Part shown: one piece after another, positions 10,565 to 20,246 of the stretch | Numbering within the stretch: the stretch's first letter is position 1 | Layout: each line of letters starts with the position of its first letter | NCBI GenBank assembly: GCA_023621995.1 | Contig: JAMOAB010000175.1 | Coordinates: 62,001-126,000, forward strand | Length of the DNA stretch: 64,000 bases | From: Bacillota bacterium | GTDB lineage: Bacteria; Bacillota; Clostridia; Caldicoprobacterales; Xylanivirgaceae | Direction: 5' to 3' | The notes under the pieces: model-generated | What the model was told of the DNA's origin: nothing | Databases searched by the model: none | What the model saw: the letters and a program-made list of their open reading frames with translations, nothing else | Translations under genes and position numbers: made by a program

Positions 10565-10620
10565 ATAGACAGCACCTCATATTTATCAATTTTTTCTAGT
10601 TTGGCTTTTATTACGATTTT

Positions 10621-11142
10621 TTATTCATATTCATTTAAATCTAATGGTGGCAATTCATCTATTGAAGATAGTCCAAAATGTTTTAAAAAGACATCTGTTG
10701 TTCCATATAATATGGGACGCCCAGGTGCATCTAATCTATCTACTTCTCTTATTAACCCCTTATCCAACAGGGTATTGAGTAAACTATCACATTTAACACC
10801 TCTTACCGCTTCAATATCCATTCTTGTAATAGGCTGTCTATATGCAATAATTGCCAAGGTCTCTAACGCAGCTTGAGATAAACGCTCCCTCTGCCTTGGC
10901 TCTATAAATTTATTCACATATTTTGCATACTGGGGACGGGTAGCAATTTGGTATTTATCATTTACCTTTATAATCTGAAGACCTCTTCGTTCAAAGTCAA
11001 AACAACATATCATATTGTCCATCAGCTTTCTTGCTGCTGACTGAGGTATATCTAGTACCTTGGCTATTTCTTTTAGTCCTACCGCCTCTCCAGATACAAA
11101 AAGTATATTTTCAACTATTGCCATCATTTCTCTCTCTTCCAA
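10621..11142 (-). CDS. scpB: Segregation and condensation protein B
   Basis: 'ETLAIIAYRQPITRMDIEAVRGV'. Confidence 0.97.
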   Translation of the reverse strand: MEEREMMAIVENILFVSGEAVGLKEIAKVLDIPQSAARKLMDNMICCFDFERRGLQIIKVNDKYQIATRPQYAKYVNKFIEPRQRERLSQAALETLAIIAYRQPITRMDIEAVRGVKCDSLLNTLLDKGLIREVDRLDAPGRPILYGTTDVFLKHFGLSSIDELPPLDLNEYE

Positions 11143-11148
11143 AATTCA

Positions 11149-11892
11149 TTATCCCCTTTTTCTTATTATGATATCACCAAATAGTTTTTCTTGGTAAAGT
11201 TCAATATGATCTTCCCTTATTAGATCTAATAATGCCAAAAATGTAATAATCACATCTGTTTTTTCGTATTGTTTTTCAAATAGCCCAAAAAAACTCAATC
11301 GATCCTTGGTGTTTAATAACCGCTTAAGTTGGTACATACGCTCTTTTACCGTAATATGATCTTTTTTTACCACATGTTCTCTCTTATTATTTGCCTCCTC
11401 CCGTTTATCTTGTAACAACATAAGCCTATTGAATGTATTCAATAAATCATATTTTGTAAGTCCATATAATAAATTATCGTCAATCCCTTTCATTACAATA
11501 TATTCAGGCTCTTTATAATATACGTTCATGTATGTATTCTCACGATCTTTTAGCTTCTCTCCCATCTCCTTATATTTTTTATATTCTATCAGCTTTCGTA
11601 TAAGTGCTTCTTCAGAATCTATATCGTCTTCATATTCTTCTTTATCATCTGATGTTGTCTTCTTTCGTGGTACTAAGTTACATGATTTAATATATACTAA
11701 TGTAGATGCCATTACTAGAAATTCACTGGCTATCTCTATATCAAATCTTTTCATCTCAGCTAAATAGTCTAAGTATTGTTGAGTAATATCCGATACTGAG
11801 ATATCTTCTATATCCATCTCTGCTTTAGATATTAGATGCAATAAAAGATCAAGTGGACCCTCAAAAACATCAAGTTTAACCGTATAAGCCAT
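11149..11892 (-). CDS. scpA: Segregation and condensation protein A
   Basis: 'FEGPLDLLLHLISKAEMDIEDI' N-terminus. Confidence 0.97.
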   Translation of the reverse strand: MAYTVKLDVFEGPLDLLLHLISKAEMDIEDISVSDITQQYLDYLAEMKRFDIEIASEFLVMASTLVYIKSCNLVPRKKTTSDDKEEYEDDIDSEEALIRKLIEYKKYKEMGEKLKDRENTYMNVYYKEPEYIVMKGIDDNLLYGLTKYDLLNTFNRLMLLQDKREEANNKREHVVKKDHITVKERMYQLKRLLNTKDRLSFFGLFEKQYEKTDVIITFLALLDLIREDHIELYQEKLFGDIIIRKRG

Positions 11893-11958
11893 AAATATAC
11901 ATCCTCTTGTTCATAAGAAGTTTATAAATCCTTTTATAACGTAAAAATATTATAACAC

Positions 11959-11984
11959 AAAAAGTGTGCCTAGGCACACTTTTT
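11959..11984 (-). terminator. Palindromic Rho-independent terminator after dacF
   Basis: AAAAAGTGTGCCT|AGGCACACTTTTT. Confidence 0.85.
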
Positions 11985-11995
11985 AGATCTGGCAA

Positions 11996-13159
11996 TTACT
12001 TTTTAAACCAATTACCTATAATCTTATTAAACATATCAAGTAAATTGGCCTTTTCTATACCTTGTTCTGCCATTATGTCCACAGACCCTATTACCTGATC
12101 CTGATGCAAAGCTGTCACACTACCAATTTTTTGTCCTTGTTCAATGGGCGCAGGTATTACATCAGGAATTTCAAATATAAATTCAAATTCTTTAGAACTA
12201 CCCTTTTTTAATAATATTGATAGATCACTTTGGACTACTCCGTCTATACTGTCTAACTTACCACCAGTTACTCTTATGTCTATAGTGTCATCTGTTTTTT
12301 GCCCTTCGGTAAGTAGTTTTATAGAGTCGTAATTGGCAAATCCATAATCTAGCAATTTACTTGCCTCTTGAAAGCGTATCTTAGATGTCGGACCTGCTAA
12401 AATTATAGAGATGAGTCTTAGGTTACCCCTTTTTGCTGTAGCCGATATACAATGCATTGCCTCCTTCGTGTAACCTGTTTTAATTCCATCACATCCATTG
12501 TAAAATCTCACAAGATTATTGGTGTTCTTCAGCATTGTCTTGCCATCTCGCATCTCATCTAACCAAATACTACTCCATTTAAAAAATAGAGGTTTTTTTA
12601 CAAGTTCCCTCGACATTATAGCCACATCCCGAGCAGTAGAATAGTGATTATCATCTGGCAAGCCTGTACAATTGACAAAATTAGTGTTCTCCATGCCTAG
12701 CTCTTTCGCTTTTTCATTCATTTTTTCCACAAAACCTTCATGAGAACCACTTATCTTTTCGGCAATGGCTACACTCCCATCGTTGGCCGATGCAACTATG
12801 ATAGTTTTCAATATTGTAGATACGGGGAAAATTTCACCTTCTTCTAAAAAAGCCGTAGAACCACCCATACTCTGTGCATATCTACTTACATATACCTCAT
12901 CGTCTTCCGTTATCAAACCATCTTCTATAGCCTCTAGAGCTAGAAGAATAGTCATTATCTTTGTTACACTTGCGATTGGAAGCTTTTCATCTACATTCTT
13001 TTCGTATATTATCTCGCCACTATCATAATCTAACAACAATGCTGATTTTGATTCAATTTCAAAAGGTAACTCTTGCGGCGATGCAACAGCAAAGCTTGAA
13101 TTAAGCGTAAAACATATTACAGACAAAATACACATAAATCGTATTATATTCTTACTCAA
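11996..13159 (-). CDS. dacF: D-alanyl-D-alanine carboxypeptidase, DacF-like
   Basis: SxxK 'IASVTKIMTILL', SAN, 'DGIKTGYT'; signal peptide. TTG at 13159 with GGGAGGG is a better start than the track's 13204. Confidence 0.93.
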   Translation of the reverse strand: MSKNIIRFMCILSVICFTLNSSFAVASPQELPFEIESKSALLLDYDSGEIIYEKNVDEKLPIASVTKIMTILLALEAIEDGLITEDDEVYVSRYAQSMGGSTAFLEEGEIFPVSTILKTIIVASANDGSVAIAEKISGSHEGFVEKMNEKAKELGMENTNFVNCTGLPDDNHYSTARDVAIMSRELVKKPLFFKWSSIWLDEMRDGKTMLKNTNNLVRFYNGCDGIKTGYTKEAMHCISATAKRGNLRLISIILAGPTSKIRFQEASKLLDYGFANYDSIKLLTEGQKTDDTIDIRVTGGKLDSIDGVVQSDLSILLKKGSSKEFEFIFEIPDVIPAPIEQGQKIGSVTALHQDQVIGSVDIMAEQGIEKANLLDMFNKIIGNWFKK

Positions 13160-13221
13160 ATAACATCCCTCCCAGTTTGTTAATACTAAGATTATGTTTT
13201 CCAACTGGGAGGGATGTTATT
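13159..13221 (-). promoter_or_regulatory. 19-bp perfect inverted repeat sequestering the dacF Shine-Dalgarno and first base of the start codon
   Basis: Minus RNA: AATAACATCCCTCCCAGTT - 25 nt - AACTGGGAGGGATGTTATT(TG). Confidence 0.8.
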
Positions 13222-13224
13222 CTT

Positions 13225-14037
13225 CTAAAGGCTTTCAATAAAATTAACTATCAGATCTTTGAGCAAATCATTTGCTCTATTGGCAGTATGGATCACTTCT
13301 TTATGTGATAATGGTAGATCTAAAATACCGGCTGCCATATTAGTTATGCACGATAGTCCAACCACTTTCATGCCACAGTGAACAGCAGCAATCACCTCTG
13401 GTACTGTAGACATCCCTACAGCATCGGCACCTATAAGTCTTAGCATCCTAATTTCAGCAGGTGTCTCATAACTAGGACCTAGCATAATTGCATATACTCC
13501 TTCACGCATAGAAATACCAAGCTCCGCTGCAGTAGATTGCATCTTTTCCCTAAGATCACCATCGTAAGCATTAGTCATATCAGGAAAGCGGGTACCCAAT
13601 AGTTTATCATTTTTTCCCCTCAGAGGGTTTATACCACTTAGGTTTATATGATCATTTATAAGCATGAAATCTCCTAGCTTAAACTCAGGGTTTATGCCAC
13701 CTGCAGCATTTGTTATAATCAAAGTATTTACTCCCAGTATGCCCATTACTCTAACTGGAAGTACTATCTGATCGGGGTCATATCCTTCATAATAGTGGAA
13801 ACGGCCCTGCATAATTATAACATTTCTACCGCCTAACTTTCCTATCACAAATCTGCCCTCATGTCCTTCTACAGTGGATAGGGGAAAATTTGGTATGTCA
13901 TCATAATTTACTATAATGGGCTTATCTATCAGATTAGCTATATTACTTAATCCTGAACCTAATATTAGCCCAACATCTGGGGTTATATCTATCTTTCCCC
14001 GTATGTATTTAGCTGCTTCCCGATACATAGTTATCAC
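13225..14037 (-). CDS. punA: Purine nucleoside phosphorylase
   Basis: 'LGLILGSGLSNIA'-type N-terminus, 'FHYYEGY', 'NAAGGIN'. Confidence 0.95.
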   Translation of the reverse strand: MITMYREAAKYIRGKIDITPDVGLILGSGLSNIANLIDKPIIVNYDDIPNFPLSTVEGHEGRFVIGKLGGRNVIIMQGRFHYYEGYDPDQIVLPVRVMGILGVNTLIITNAAGGINPEFKLGDFMLINDHINLSGINPLRGKNDKLLGTRFPDMTNAYDGDLREKMQSTAAELGISMREGVYAIMLGPSYETPAEIRMLRLIGADAVGMSTVPEVIAAVHCGMKVVGLSCITNMAAGILDLPLSHKEVIHTANRANDLLKDLIVNFIESL

Positions 14038-14066
14038 TTCCTTCTATCTATATATTTGGACACTAG

Positions 14067-14377
14067 CTATATTCTAACTTCTCTTCCCATTCTAGACGAT
14101 TCATATATTGCAAGAACAATATCTAAGGCCTTTTTTGCCTCTTCTCCCGTTATCATGGGCTGTCTACCTTCTAACACTGCCTCTGCCATATCTTGTATCT
14201 GCTTAGTATGTCCAATATTCATATCACTCCAACCACAATTAGTTCCTCTGCCCTCTCCTCTATAATATCACATACAGCAACAAGTTTAGCGTTAGGTGAA
14301 TTTTCTATAGCGTCCATATGTCTTTGGGGGATTTTCCCACATCCTAGAATAGCAAATCTGACCTGTCTAGTATCCAA
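14067..14377 (-). pseudogene. Gfo/Idh/MocA oxidoreductase remnant with large out-of-frame internal deletion
   Basis: Minus strand N-terminus LDTRQVRFAILGCGKIPQRHMDAIENSPNAKLVAVCDIIEERAEEL, then in another frame TNCGWSDMNIGHTKQIQDMAEAVLEGRQPMITGEEAKKALDIVLAIYESSRMGREVRI*. Confidence 0.88.
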
Positions 14378-14517
14378 TTTTAACACCTCGTTTTAAATAA
14401 ATATATATAGTATATATTTTCAGGTCATAATTTGCTTTGATTATTCTTGATAAAATTTGTATTTTTGTTCAATAGAAGAATATATAGATACAAGAAATAA
14501 CATTAGAAAATATATCA

Positions 14518-15876
14518 TCAATTTTTAAAGCTATGAACAGGAGCTGGGATCCTTCCACCTCTTTTTATAAAGTCTTCACTTGAAAATCTATTCACTTCCA
14601 TAACAGGAGCCCTACCTAGGAGCCCTCCAAATTCCACTGTATCACCTGCATTCTTTCCTGGGGCGGGAATGATTCTAACTGCTGTAGTCTTATTATTTAT
14701 GACTCCTATGGCAGCCTCATCTGCAATTATTGCTGATATAGTATGGGCCGACGTATCACCAGGTATGGCAATCATATCTAGGCCAACAGAGCAAACACAT
14801 GTCATAGCTTCCAACTTTTCTATATTGAGAGATCCACTATTTACTGCAGCAATCATACCTTCATCTTCGCTTACAGGTATGAAAGCACCACTTAGGCCAC
14901 CTACATGTGAAGATGCCATTATGCCTCCTTTTTTAACAGCATCATTTAACAACGCTAATGCTGCTGTCGTTCCTGGTGCACCGCAGCTTTCTAGCCCCAT
15001 CTCCTCTAGAATTCGTGCAACACTATCGCCTACATCAGGAGTAGGTGCAAGAGATAGGTCTACAATTCCAAAGGGTACATTAAGTCTTTTAGCTGCTTCA
15101 TTTGCTACTAATTGTCCCATTCTAGTAATTTTAAATGCCGTCTTCTTTATTGTCTCAGACACTACGTCAAAGCTCTTTCCCTTTACACTTTCCAATGCTT
15201 TCTTAACTGTGCCAGGTCCACTTACACCTACATTAATTACACACTCTGGCTCCCCAACTCCGTGAAATGCTCCAGCCATGAATGGATTGTCTTCTGGAGC
15301 ATTTGCAAACACTACTAATTTTGCACATCCAATCCCATCTCTGTCAGCAGTACGCTCTGCCGTCTCTTTTATTACCTCGCCCATCTGTCTTACTGCATCC
15401 ATATTAATACCACTCTTGCTAGTAGCCACATTGACAGATGAACATACTGTCTCTGTTATATCTAAAGCCTCTGGTATGGCCTTTATTAAATTCATATCTC
15501 CCTTTGTATAACCTTTATGAACCAGTGTAGAAAATCCTCCTATGAAATTGACACCTACTGTTTGAGCTGCCCTATCTAAAGTTTTTGCAAATTTAACATA
15601 ATCATCCTCATCAGCAGAAGCCGCTATAATAGATATGGGAGTTACTGCTATTCGCTTGTTTATTATGGGAATACCATATTCTAAAGAAATTTGTTCCCCT
15701 ACTTTTACTAAGTCTTCCGCACAGCTAGTAATTTTGTCATAGATTCTATCACAAGCAATATTTATGTCACTATGACAGCAGTCTAGAAGGGATATACCCA
15801 TAGTAATAGTGCGTATATCTAATTTTTGTTTTTCTATCATCTGTACTGTTTCTAAAATTTCAAAAGAATTTATCAT
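14518..15876 (-). CDS. PFL family protein (UPF0210 / DUF711)
   Basis: '[25 protein letters not shown]' and paired ACT-domain gene upstream. Confidence 0.92.
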   Translation of the reverse strand: MINSFEILETVQMIEKQKLDIRTITMGISLLDCCHSDINIACDRIYDKITSCAEDLVKVGEQISLEYGIPIINKRIAVTPISIIAASADEDDYVKFAKTLDRAAQTVGVNFIGGFSTLVHKGYTKGDMNLIKAIPEALDITETVCSSVNVATSKSGINMDAVRQMGEVIKETAERTADRDGIGCAKLVVFANAPEDNPFMAGAFHGVGEPECVINVGVSGPGTVKKALESVKGKSFDVVSETIKKTAFKITRMGQLVANEAAKRLNVPFGIVDLSLAPTPDVGDSVARILEEMGLESCGAPGTTAALALLNDAVKKGGIMASSHVGGLSGAFIPVSEDEGMIAAVNSGSLNIEKLEAMTCVCSVGLDMIAIPGDTSAHTISAIIADEAAIGVINNKTTAVRIIPAPGKNAGDTVEFGGLLGRAPVMEVNRFSSEDFIKRGGRIPAPVHSFKN

Positions 15877-15888
15877 CTAAAACACCTC

Positions 15889-16158
15889 TTATACTCTATG
15901 CATAGATTTAAAAACATCTTCATGTTGAACTATAATAGATACTTCTAATTGAGAACCTACAATGTCCAGTTTCTCTTTAAGTTCATGGAATGAAATATTC
16001 ATTTTTTCCAGATCTACCAACATCATCATGGTAAAATATCCTTGCAAAATAGTTTGGCTAATATCCAATATATTAACTCTACATTCTGCCAATTTAGTAC
16101 TTATACCGGATATAATACCTATCTTATCTTTGCCTATCACCGTAATAATACCTTTCAT
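15889..16158 (-). CDS. ACT domain protein (UPF0237)
   Basis: 'ITVIGKDKIGIISGISTKLAECRVNILDISQTI'. Confidence 0.93.
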   Translation of the reverse strand: MKGIITVIGKDKIGIISGISTKLAECRVNILDISQTILQGYFTMMMLVDLEKMNISFHELKEKLDIVGSQLEVSIIVQHEDVFKSMHRV

Positions 16159-16466
16159 ATCTCTAATTCCTCCTATTTTTATCTCGTTATTCTTTTATAG
16201 TAAATCAAAGAGCCAACTTTTTTCAAAATAAAGATATATCATAGGGATTCTGCTAATTAAAAAATCTGTCAAATAGGCTACTACTTATTTTATAATATCT
16301 AGACATATATTACAATAATACTTATACATAACTTTGATTCTCAATTGAGCATATATAATGGCATAAAAGCTATATTTGTTGAGTAAATATCATAAATGTA
16401 CTCGAACAACACCCTAATAAATTCCTCGCTTTTTTATAAATTACAAAATTAAGGAACACAACATAC

Positions 16467-16503
16467 ATGAAACAAGGGAAGCCTCCAACTTCCCTTGTTT
16501 CAT
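16467..16503. repeat. 15-bp stem hairpin downstream of the GH20-like gene
   Basis: ATGAAACAAGGGAAG-CCTCCAA-CTTCCCTTGTTTCAT; no clear U-tract. Confidence 0.7.
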
Positions 16504-16581
16504 ATGATTCAAAATATTTTGGAAACCCTTTACTATCATTCACTGATATATAGGTAGCTTGTCCATACAAAATTTATAAAA

Positions 16582-18471
16582 TCAACCATGGGCTGCAATT
16601 CTACTAGCCGAAACTATTTGATCATAAAAATTTACATAGCTTACAAGCCCTGGCTTTCCGTCAAAACTCAAACGCTCTTCTTCCAGTTCTTCAATGATAT
16701 CAATTGTACCAGATAGATATTCATCTATAGTCTCTTTAGCTGTCTCAATTCGTATTATTAGAGAACCATAACGCATATCCATGATCTCCCATCCTAGCCT
16801 TTTGTTTATGACTGTCCATTGTTTTTTATGACAGACCCTAAGGTCTTGTACCCTCTCTAATAAATCTGGTAACCGTTTGTTCCTTATCTCTTCTAACATA
16901 TCTCTATCATCGTTTTTATAGGCATTAGTTATCTCTATACCCATTTGAGATTTAAGTGCTAAAACGTAACTGACTTTTCCTAAGTACTCAAAGAGAAAAT
17001 TATAATGTCCATTACGCTTAGATGCATTATCAAATTTTTGGGTTAAGTCTCTGTAATGATTGTTCAATGGCAGACCTTCAATATTTTTATCAAAGAGTCC
17101 AGCCAGTAGATCTTGCCACATTAGATATTTACTTGGATTATAAGTATTCATATTATCAATTTCTGATCCAGGAATCTCATCTAAATATTTTATATCCATA
17201 AAATCATCATACTTACAGCCTGTACAAAATTCGAATCTTCTCCTTAACTTGCCCATATCTAGTTCTCTCGAATATCCATGCTCAGCAAAAAGTTGCAGAC
17301 CTAGAAGGTTTGAATATATATTGCTTTCAGTTCCATTGTCTCCCCATATAGTAACAAACACCTCATCTACACCTTGTGCTTTACAAGCATCAAGGGCAGG
17401 ATTTGTAGTGTTAAAAGTCTTGCCCCAATTAGCAGCAAAACCTATCCAAGTCCATATTCCACCAGCAAATATAGGCTTAGAATTAAATCCTTTATGTTTT
17501 TTTATAAATTCTTCATAAAAGTTCTGATCGTCATGGTAGTAATCCCAGTATACCAGTTGTATTCCATCTGGTACTGCATCTATTACATCTCTGGGAATTG
17601 CAGCATCAAGGTCATAATATTCACCGGTTTTAGAAGCAGCACGAAAATACATGTCGCTCCATATCATAGGTTCCAATCCTTTTTCTTCTACAATCTTGAG
17701 AACTCTCTCTAGATGTTCGTTCATAATATCAAATTTTCTTCTAAGCCCATTTTTTTGGAGATATACTCCAAGACCAAGACGCCATGCTTCATCCATACCA
17801 ATGTGTATTCTTTTGCTTCTAAATGGGGCATATGCACTGGTTATTAAATGCTCTATAAATTCATAAACCCTGTCATCTCCCACTAAGAGAGTTTCTTCAT
17901 CATCTCGCATATCTACATATACAGACCATTTGAGAACATCGGCTAGATGAGCCAAAGTTTGTATACATGGTATCATTTCTATACCAAGAGCATATGCAAA
18001 GTCGTCACATTCTTTTAGTTCTTCATAAGTATATTTGCTTCTCATATATCCCAAATAGGGCTCTTCCTCTACAACATAACTATCTTCCGTATAGAGCATG
18101 AACATATTAAGTCCCATAACTGCCATACGCTTTAGTATATCTTTAATGGTACCAACTCGCATCACAGCATTACTCTGGGAAACATCAAACATAGCACCAT
18201 TCATAGTAAATTGAGGTGTCTCTACTATCTCAAAATTTTCTTTTTTGGGTAATGCCTCTAGCAGAAGACCTACTGCCCTAAAAAAATGAATTTTTTCAGA
18301 ATATCTTATCTTCGCCCTGTTCCCTGCTTTCCATACCACTATATCACATCCAGGGCTTTGTTCTACTTCTATCTTTAAACCTTCATCATCTAGCTCAAAG
18401 TCATAGTCATCAGATAAAATCTCTAGCCCTTTCAGACAATCTTGTATATCTCCTCTAAAACAAAGTTTCAT
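16582..18471 (-). CDS. Glycoside hydrolase family 20-like beta-N-acetylhexosaminidase
   Basis: 'GAMFDVSQSNAVMRVGTIKDILKRMAVMGLNMFMLYTEDSY' and 'HIGMDEAWRLG' (DE pair). Confidence 0.82.
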   Translation of the reverse strand: MKLCFRGDIQDCLKGLEILSDDYDFELDDEGLKIEVEQSPGCDIVVWKAGNRAKIRYSEKIHFFRAVGLLLEALPKKENFEIVETPQFTMNGAMFDVSQSNAVMRVGTIKDILKRMAVMGLNMFMLYTEDSYVVEEEPYLGYMRSKYTYEELKECDDFAYALGIEMIPCIQTLAHLADVLKWSVYVDMRDDEETLLVGDDRVYEFIEHLITSAYAPFRSKRIHIGMDEAWRLGLGVYLQKNGLRRKFDIMNEHLERVLKIVEEKGLEPMIWSDMYFRAASKTGEYYDLDAAIPRDVIDAVPDGIQLVYWDYYHDDQNFYEEFIKKHKGFNSKPIFAGGIWTWIGFAANWGKTFNTTNPALDACKAQGVDEVFVTIWGDNGTESNIYSNLLGLQLFAEHGYSRELDMGKLRRRFEFCTGCKYDDFMDIKYLDEIPGSEIDNMNTYNPSKYLMWQDLLAGLFDKNIEGLPLNNHYRDLTQKFDNASKRNGHYNFLFEYLGKVSYVLALKSQMGIEITNAYKNDDRDMLEEIRNKRLPDLLERVQDLRVCHKKQWTVINKRLGWEIMDMRYGSLIIRIETAKETIDEYLSGTIDIIEELEEERLSFDGKPGLVSYVNFYDQIVSASRIAAHG

Positions 18472-18599
18472 AAAAATCCCCCTTGTGCAAATTGATGGAA
18501 TCCAATCCCATCAATTTAATAATACATGATAAATATGAATTATTCTATCATCAAATCTATTTATATATTGCTATTTTTTATAATGTAAAGTGGCAAAAC

Positions 18600-19247
18600 C
18601 TAATTGTTAAGTATTCTAGAAAATATGTTCAGAAATAGTGGGGCAATAAATGTTTCATACAATATGCCAATAATTAGCACAATAGTGACAATCAAAATTT
18701 TAAAAGTATATAACGCAAAATCCTTTTTCCTATACTGTTTAGATATGGAATTTTTCCGTTGTCTATAGTTATTTATGCTGTTTTTTAATCCAATTATGAC
18801 AATTATGGTTATGCAGGGAATGTATATAAAATTTTGTGGCAAAACACATACTAAGACGAAAAAAAAGCCCTTAGTGCCATAAAAATATACTAAAAATCCA
18901 GTTGTAAAACCAAGCAAAAAACCTTTTATGCCAAAAGCTACAATAATAAATGGAATACCTAAATAGGATAATCCAAAAATCCAAACCATGAATGAAAAGC
19001 CACAATATTGACGTAGTCCTTCTAAAAAAATAGCCTTTTTATCTATATCACTGTTTATACCATTGGAAATATTGGCTATAAATCCACTAATATAATCAGC
19101 TAGTCCTCCTTTTTGATTAGAGGAAATAGAATTTACAGTAAACGCCCCACTGGTCAACCCTATTAAAAATATAAATATTACAATAGCATATAGTAATAAA
19201 TGTTTCTTAAAGTGAAGTGTAAAGAAAAACTTTACCCGCTCAAGCAA
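18600..19247 (-). CDS. spoIIM: Stage II sporulation protein M
   Basis: Multi-TM protein next to spo0A; 'FSFMVWIFGLSYLGIPFIIVAFGIKGFLLGFTTGFLV'. TTG at 19247 with GAGGGGG is a better start than 19262. Confidence 0.9.
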   Translation of the reverse strand: MLERVKFFFTLHFKKHLLLYAIVIFIFLIGLTSGAFTVNSISSNQKGGLADYISGFIANISNGINSDIDKKAIFLEGLRQYCGFSFMVWIFGLSYLGIPFIIVAFGIKGFLLGFTTGFLVYFYGTKGFFFVLVCVLPQNFIYIPCITIIVIIGLKNSINNYRQRKNSISKQYRKKDFALYTFKILIVTIVLIIGILYETFIAPLFLNIFSRILNN

Positions 19248-19311
19248 ATAAATCCCCCTCATCTTTTGAGTGCTTCTAAAGAGATATTATGCAACCATTT
19301 GGGGATTTATT
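19247..19311 (-). promoter_or_regulatory. 11-bp inverted repeat covering the spoIIM Shine-Dalgarno, enclosing a possible SigE-type promoter
   Basis: AATAAATCCCC - 43 nt - GGGGATTTATT(TG); CATAATAT in loop. Confidence 0.55.
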
Positions 19312-19356
19312 ACTGAATAGATTTTTGAAAACAAGATAAATATAGATTTGTTTTAC

Positions 19357-20160
19357 CTATATACTACCTGCACTAATTCTTAATTTGTCCGCCACCATGG
19401 CTATAAACTCTCCATTTGTAGGCTTGCCCTTTTGTTCATGGACAGTATAACCAAATAATTTATTTATAACTTCAATCCTTCCTCTACTCCATGCTACTTC
19501 GATTGCATGTCTAATAGCGCGCTCAACTCTGCTGGGAGTTGTACTATATCTTTCTGCGATATTTGGATATAATTCTTTTGTAATAGCATTTAAAAGTTCA
19601 ATGTCATGGACTACCATTATTATTGCCTCTCTAAGATATTGATATCCTTTTATATGAGCTGGAATACCTATTTCATGCATAATAAATGTTACATCTGCTT
19701 CTAATGAATTATTTCTATTGGTATTTGTAGCAGAAATATAGTTTGTTTGGACTCCCATTTGCCAATCTATATATTCTTGATTCTGTAGTGTCAATTCCCT
19801 TATACGTATTATAAACGTCTCCATATCAAATGGCTTTACCATATAGTAGTCTGCCCCTAGCCTCATTGCCTGCTGGGTTATTTTATCTTGGCCTACTGCA
19901 GACAATATTATTATCTTAGGGGATTTATTTAAGTCTTGATATTTCAGCCTTTCAAGAACCCCTAAACCATCTAAATGTGGCATTATAATATCTAATATAA
20001 CCACATCGGGTTCTGTTTTTAATATTATATCTACAGCTTCTAACCCATCATTGGCAACACCTACTACTTCCATATCATGCTGTTTATCTATATACTCCAC
20101 AATGATATCGCAAAAATCTCTGTTGTCATCCGCAACTAAAATCTTTATTTTTTTATTCAA
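19357..20160 (-). CDS. spo0A: Sporulation transcription factor Spo0A
   Basis: Receiver '[18 protein letters not shown]' plus C-terminal '[20 protein letters not shown]...[16 protein letters not shown]'. Confidence 0.98.
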   Translation of the reverse strand: MNKKIKILVADDNRDFCDIIVEYIDKQHDMEVVGVANDGLEAVDIILKTEPDVVILDIIMPHLDGLGVLERLKYQDLNKSPKIIILSAVGQDKITQQAMRLGADYYMVKPFDMETFIIRIRELTLQNQEYIDWQMGVQTNYISATNTNRNNSLEADVTFIMHEIGIPAHIKGYQYLREAIIMVVHDIELLNAITKELYPNIAERYSTTPSRVERAIRHAIEVAWSRGRIEVINKLFGYTVHEQKGKPTNGEFIAMVADKLRISAGSI

Positions 20161-20246
20161 GTTAATACCCCCTTTAATGAAATAGATATTTTACCTATTC
20201 GCCAGAAATTTAAAATATCCTTCAAATATAGGAAAAATAACCCTTT

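Noticed and set aside
14056-14396. Two plus-strand ORFs (69 and 67 aa)
   Set aside because: They are antisense to the minus-strand Gfo/Idh/MocA pseudogene fragments, which carry the recognisable protein sequence.
14669-15265. 198-aa plus-strand ORF
   Set aside because: Antisense shadow of the PFL family gene.
16370-16570. 66-aa minus-strand ORF
   Set aside because: Contains a 15-bp perfect hairpin and no recognisable motif; probably a 3' untranslated region of the GH20-like gene.
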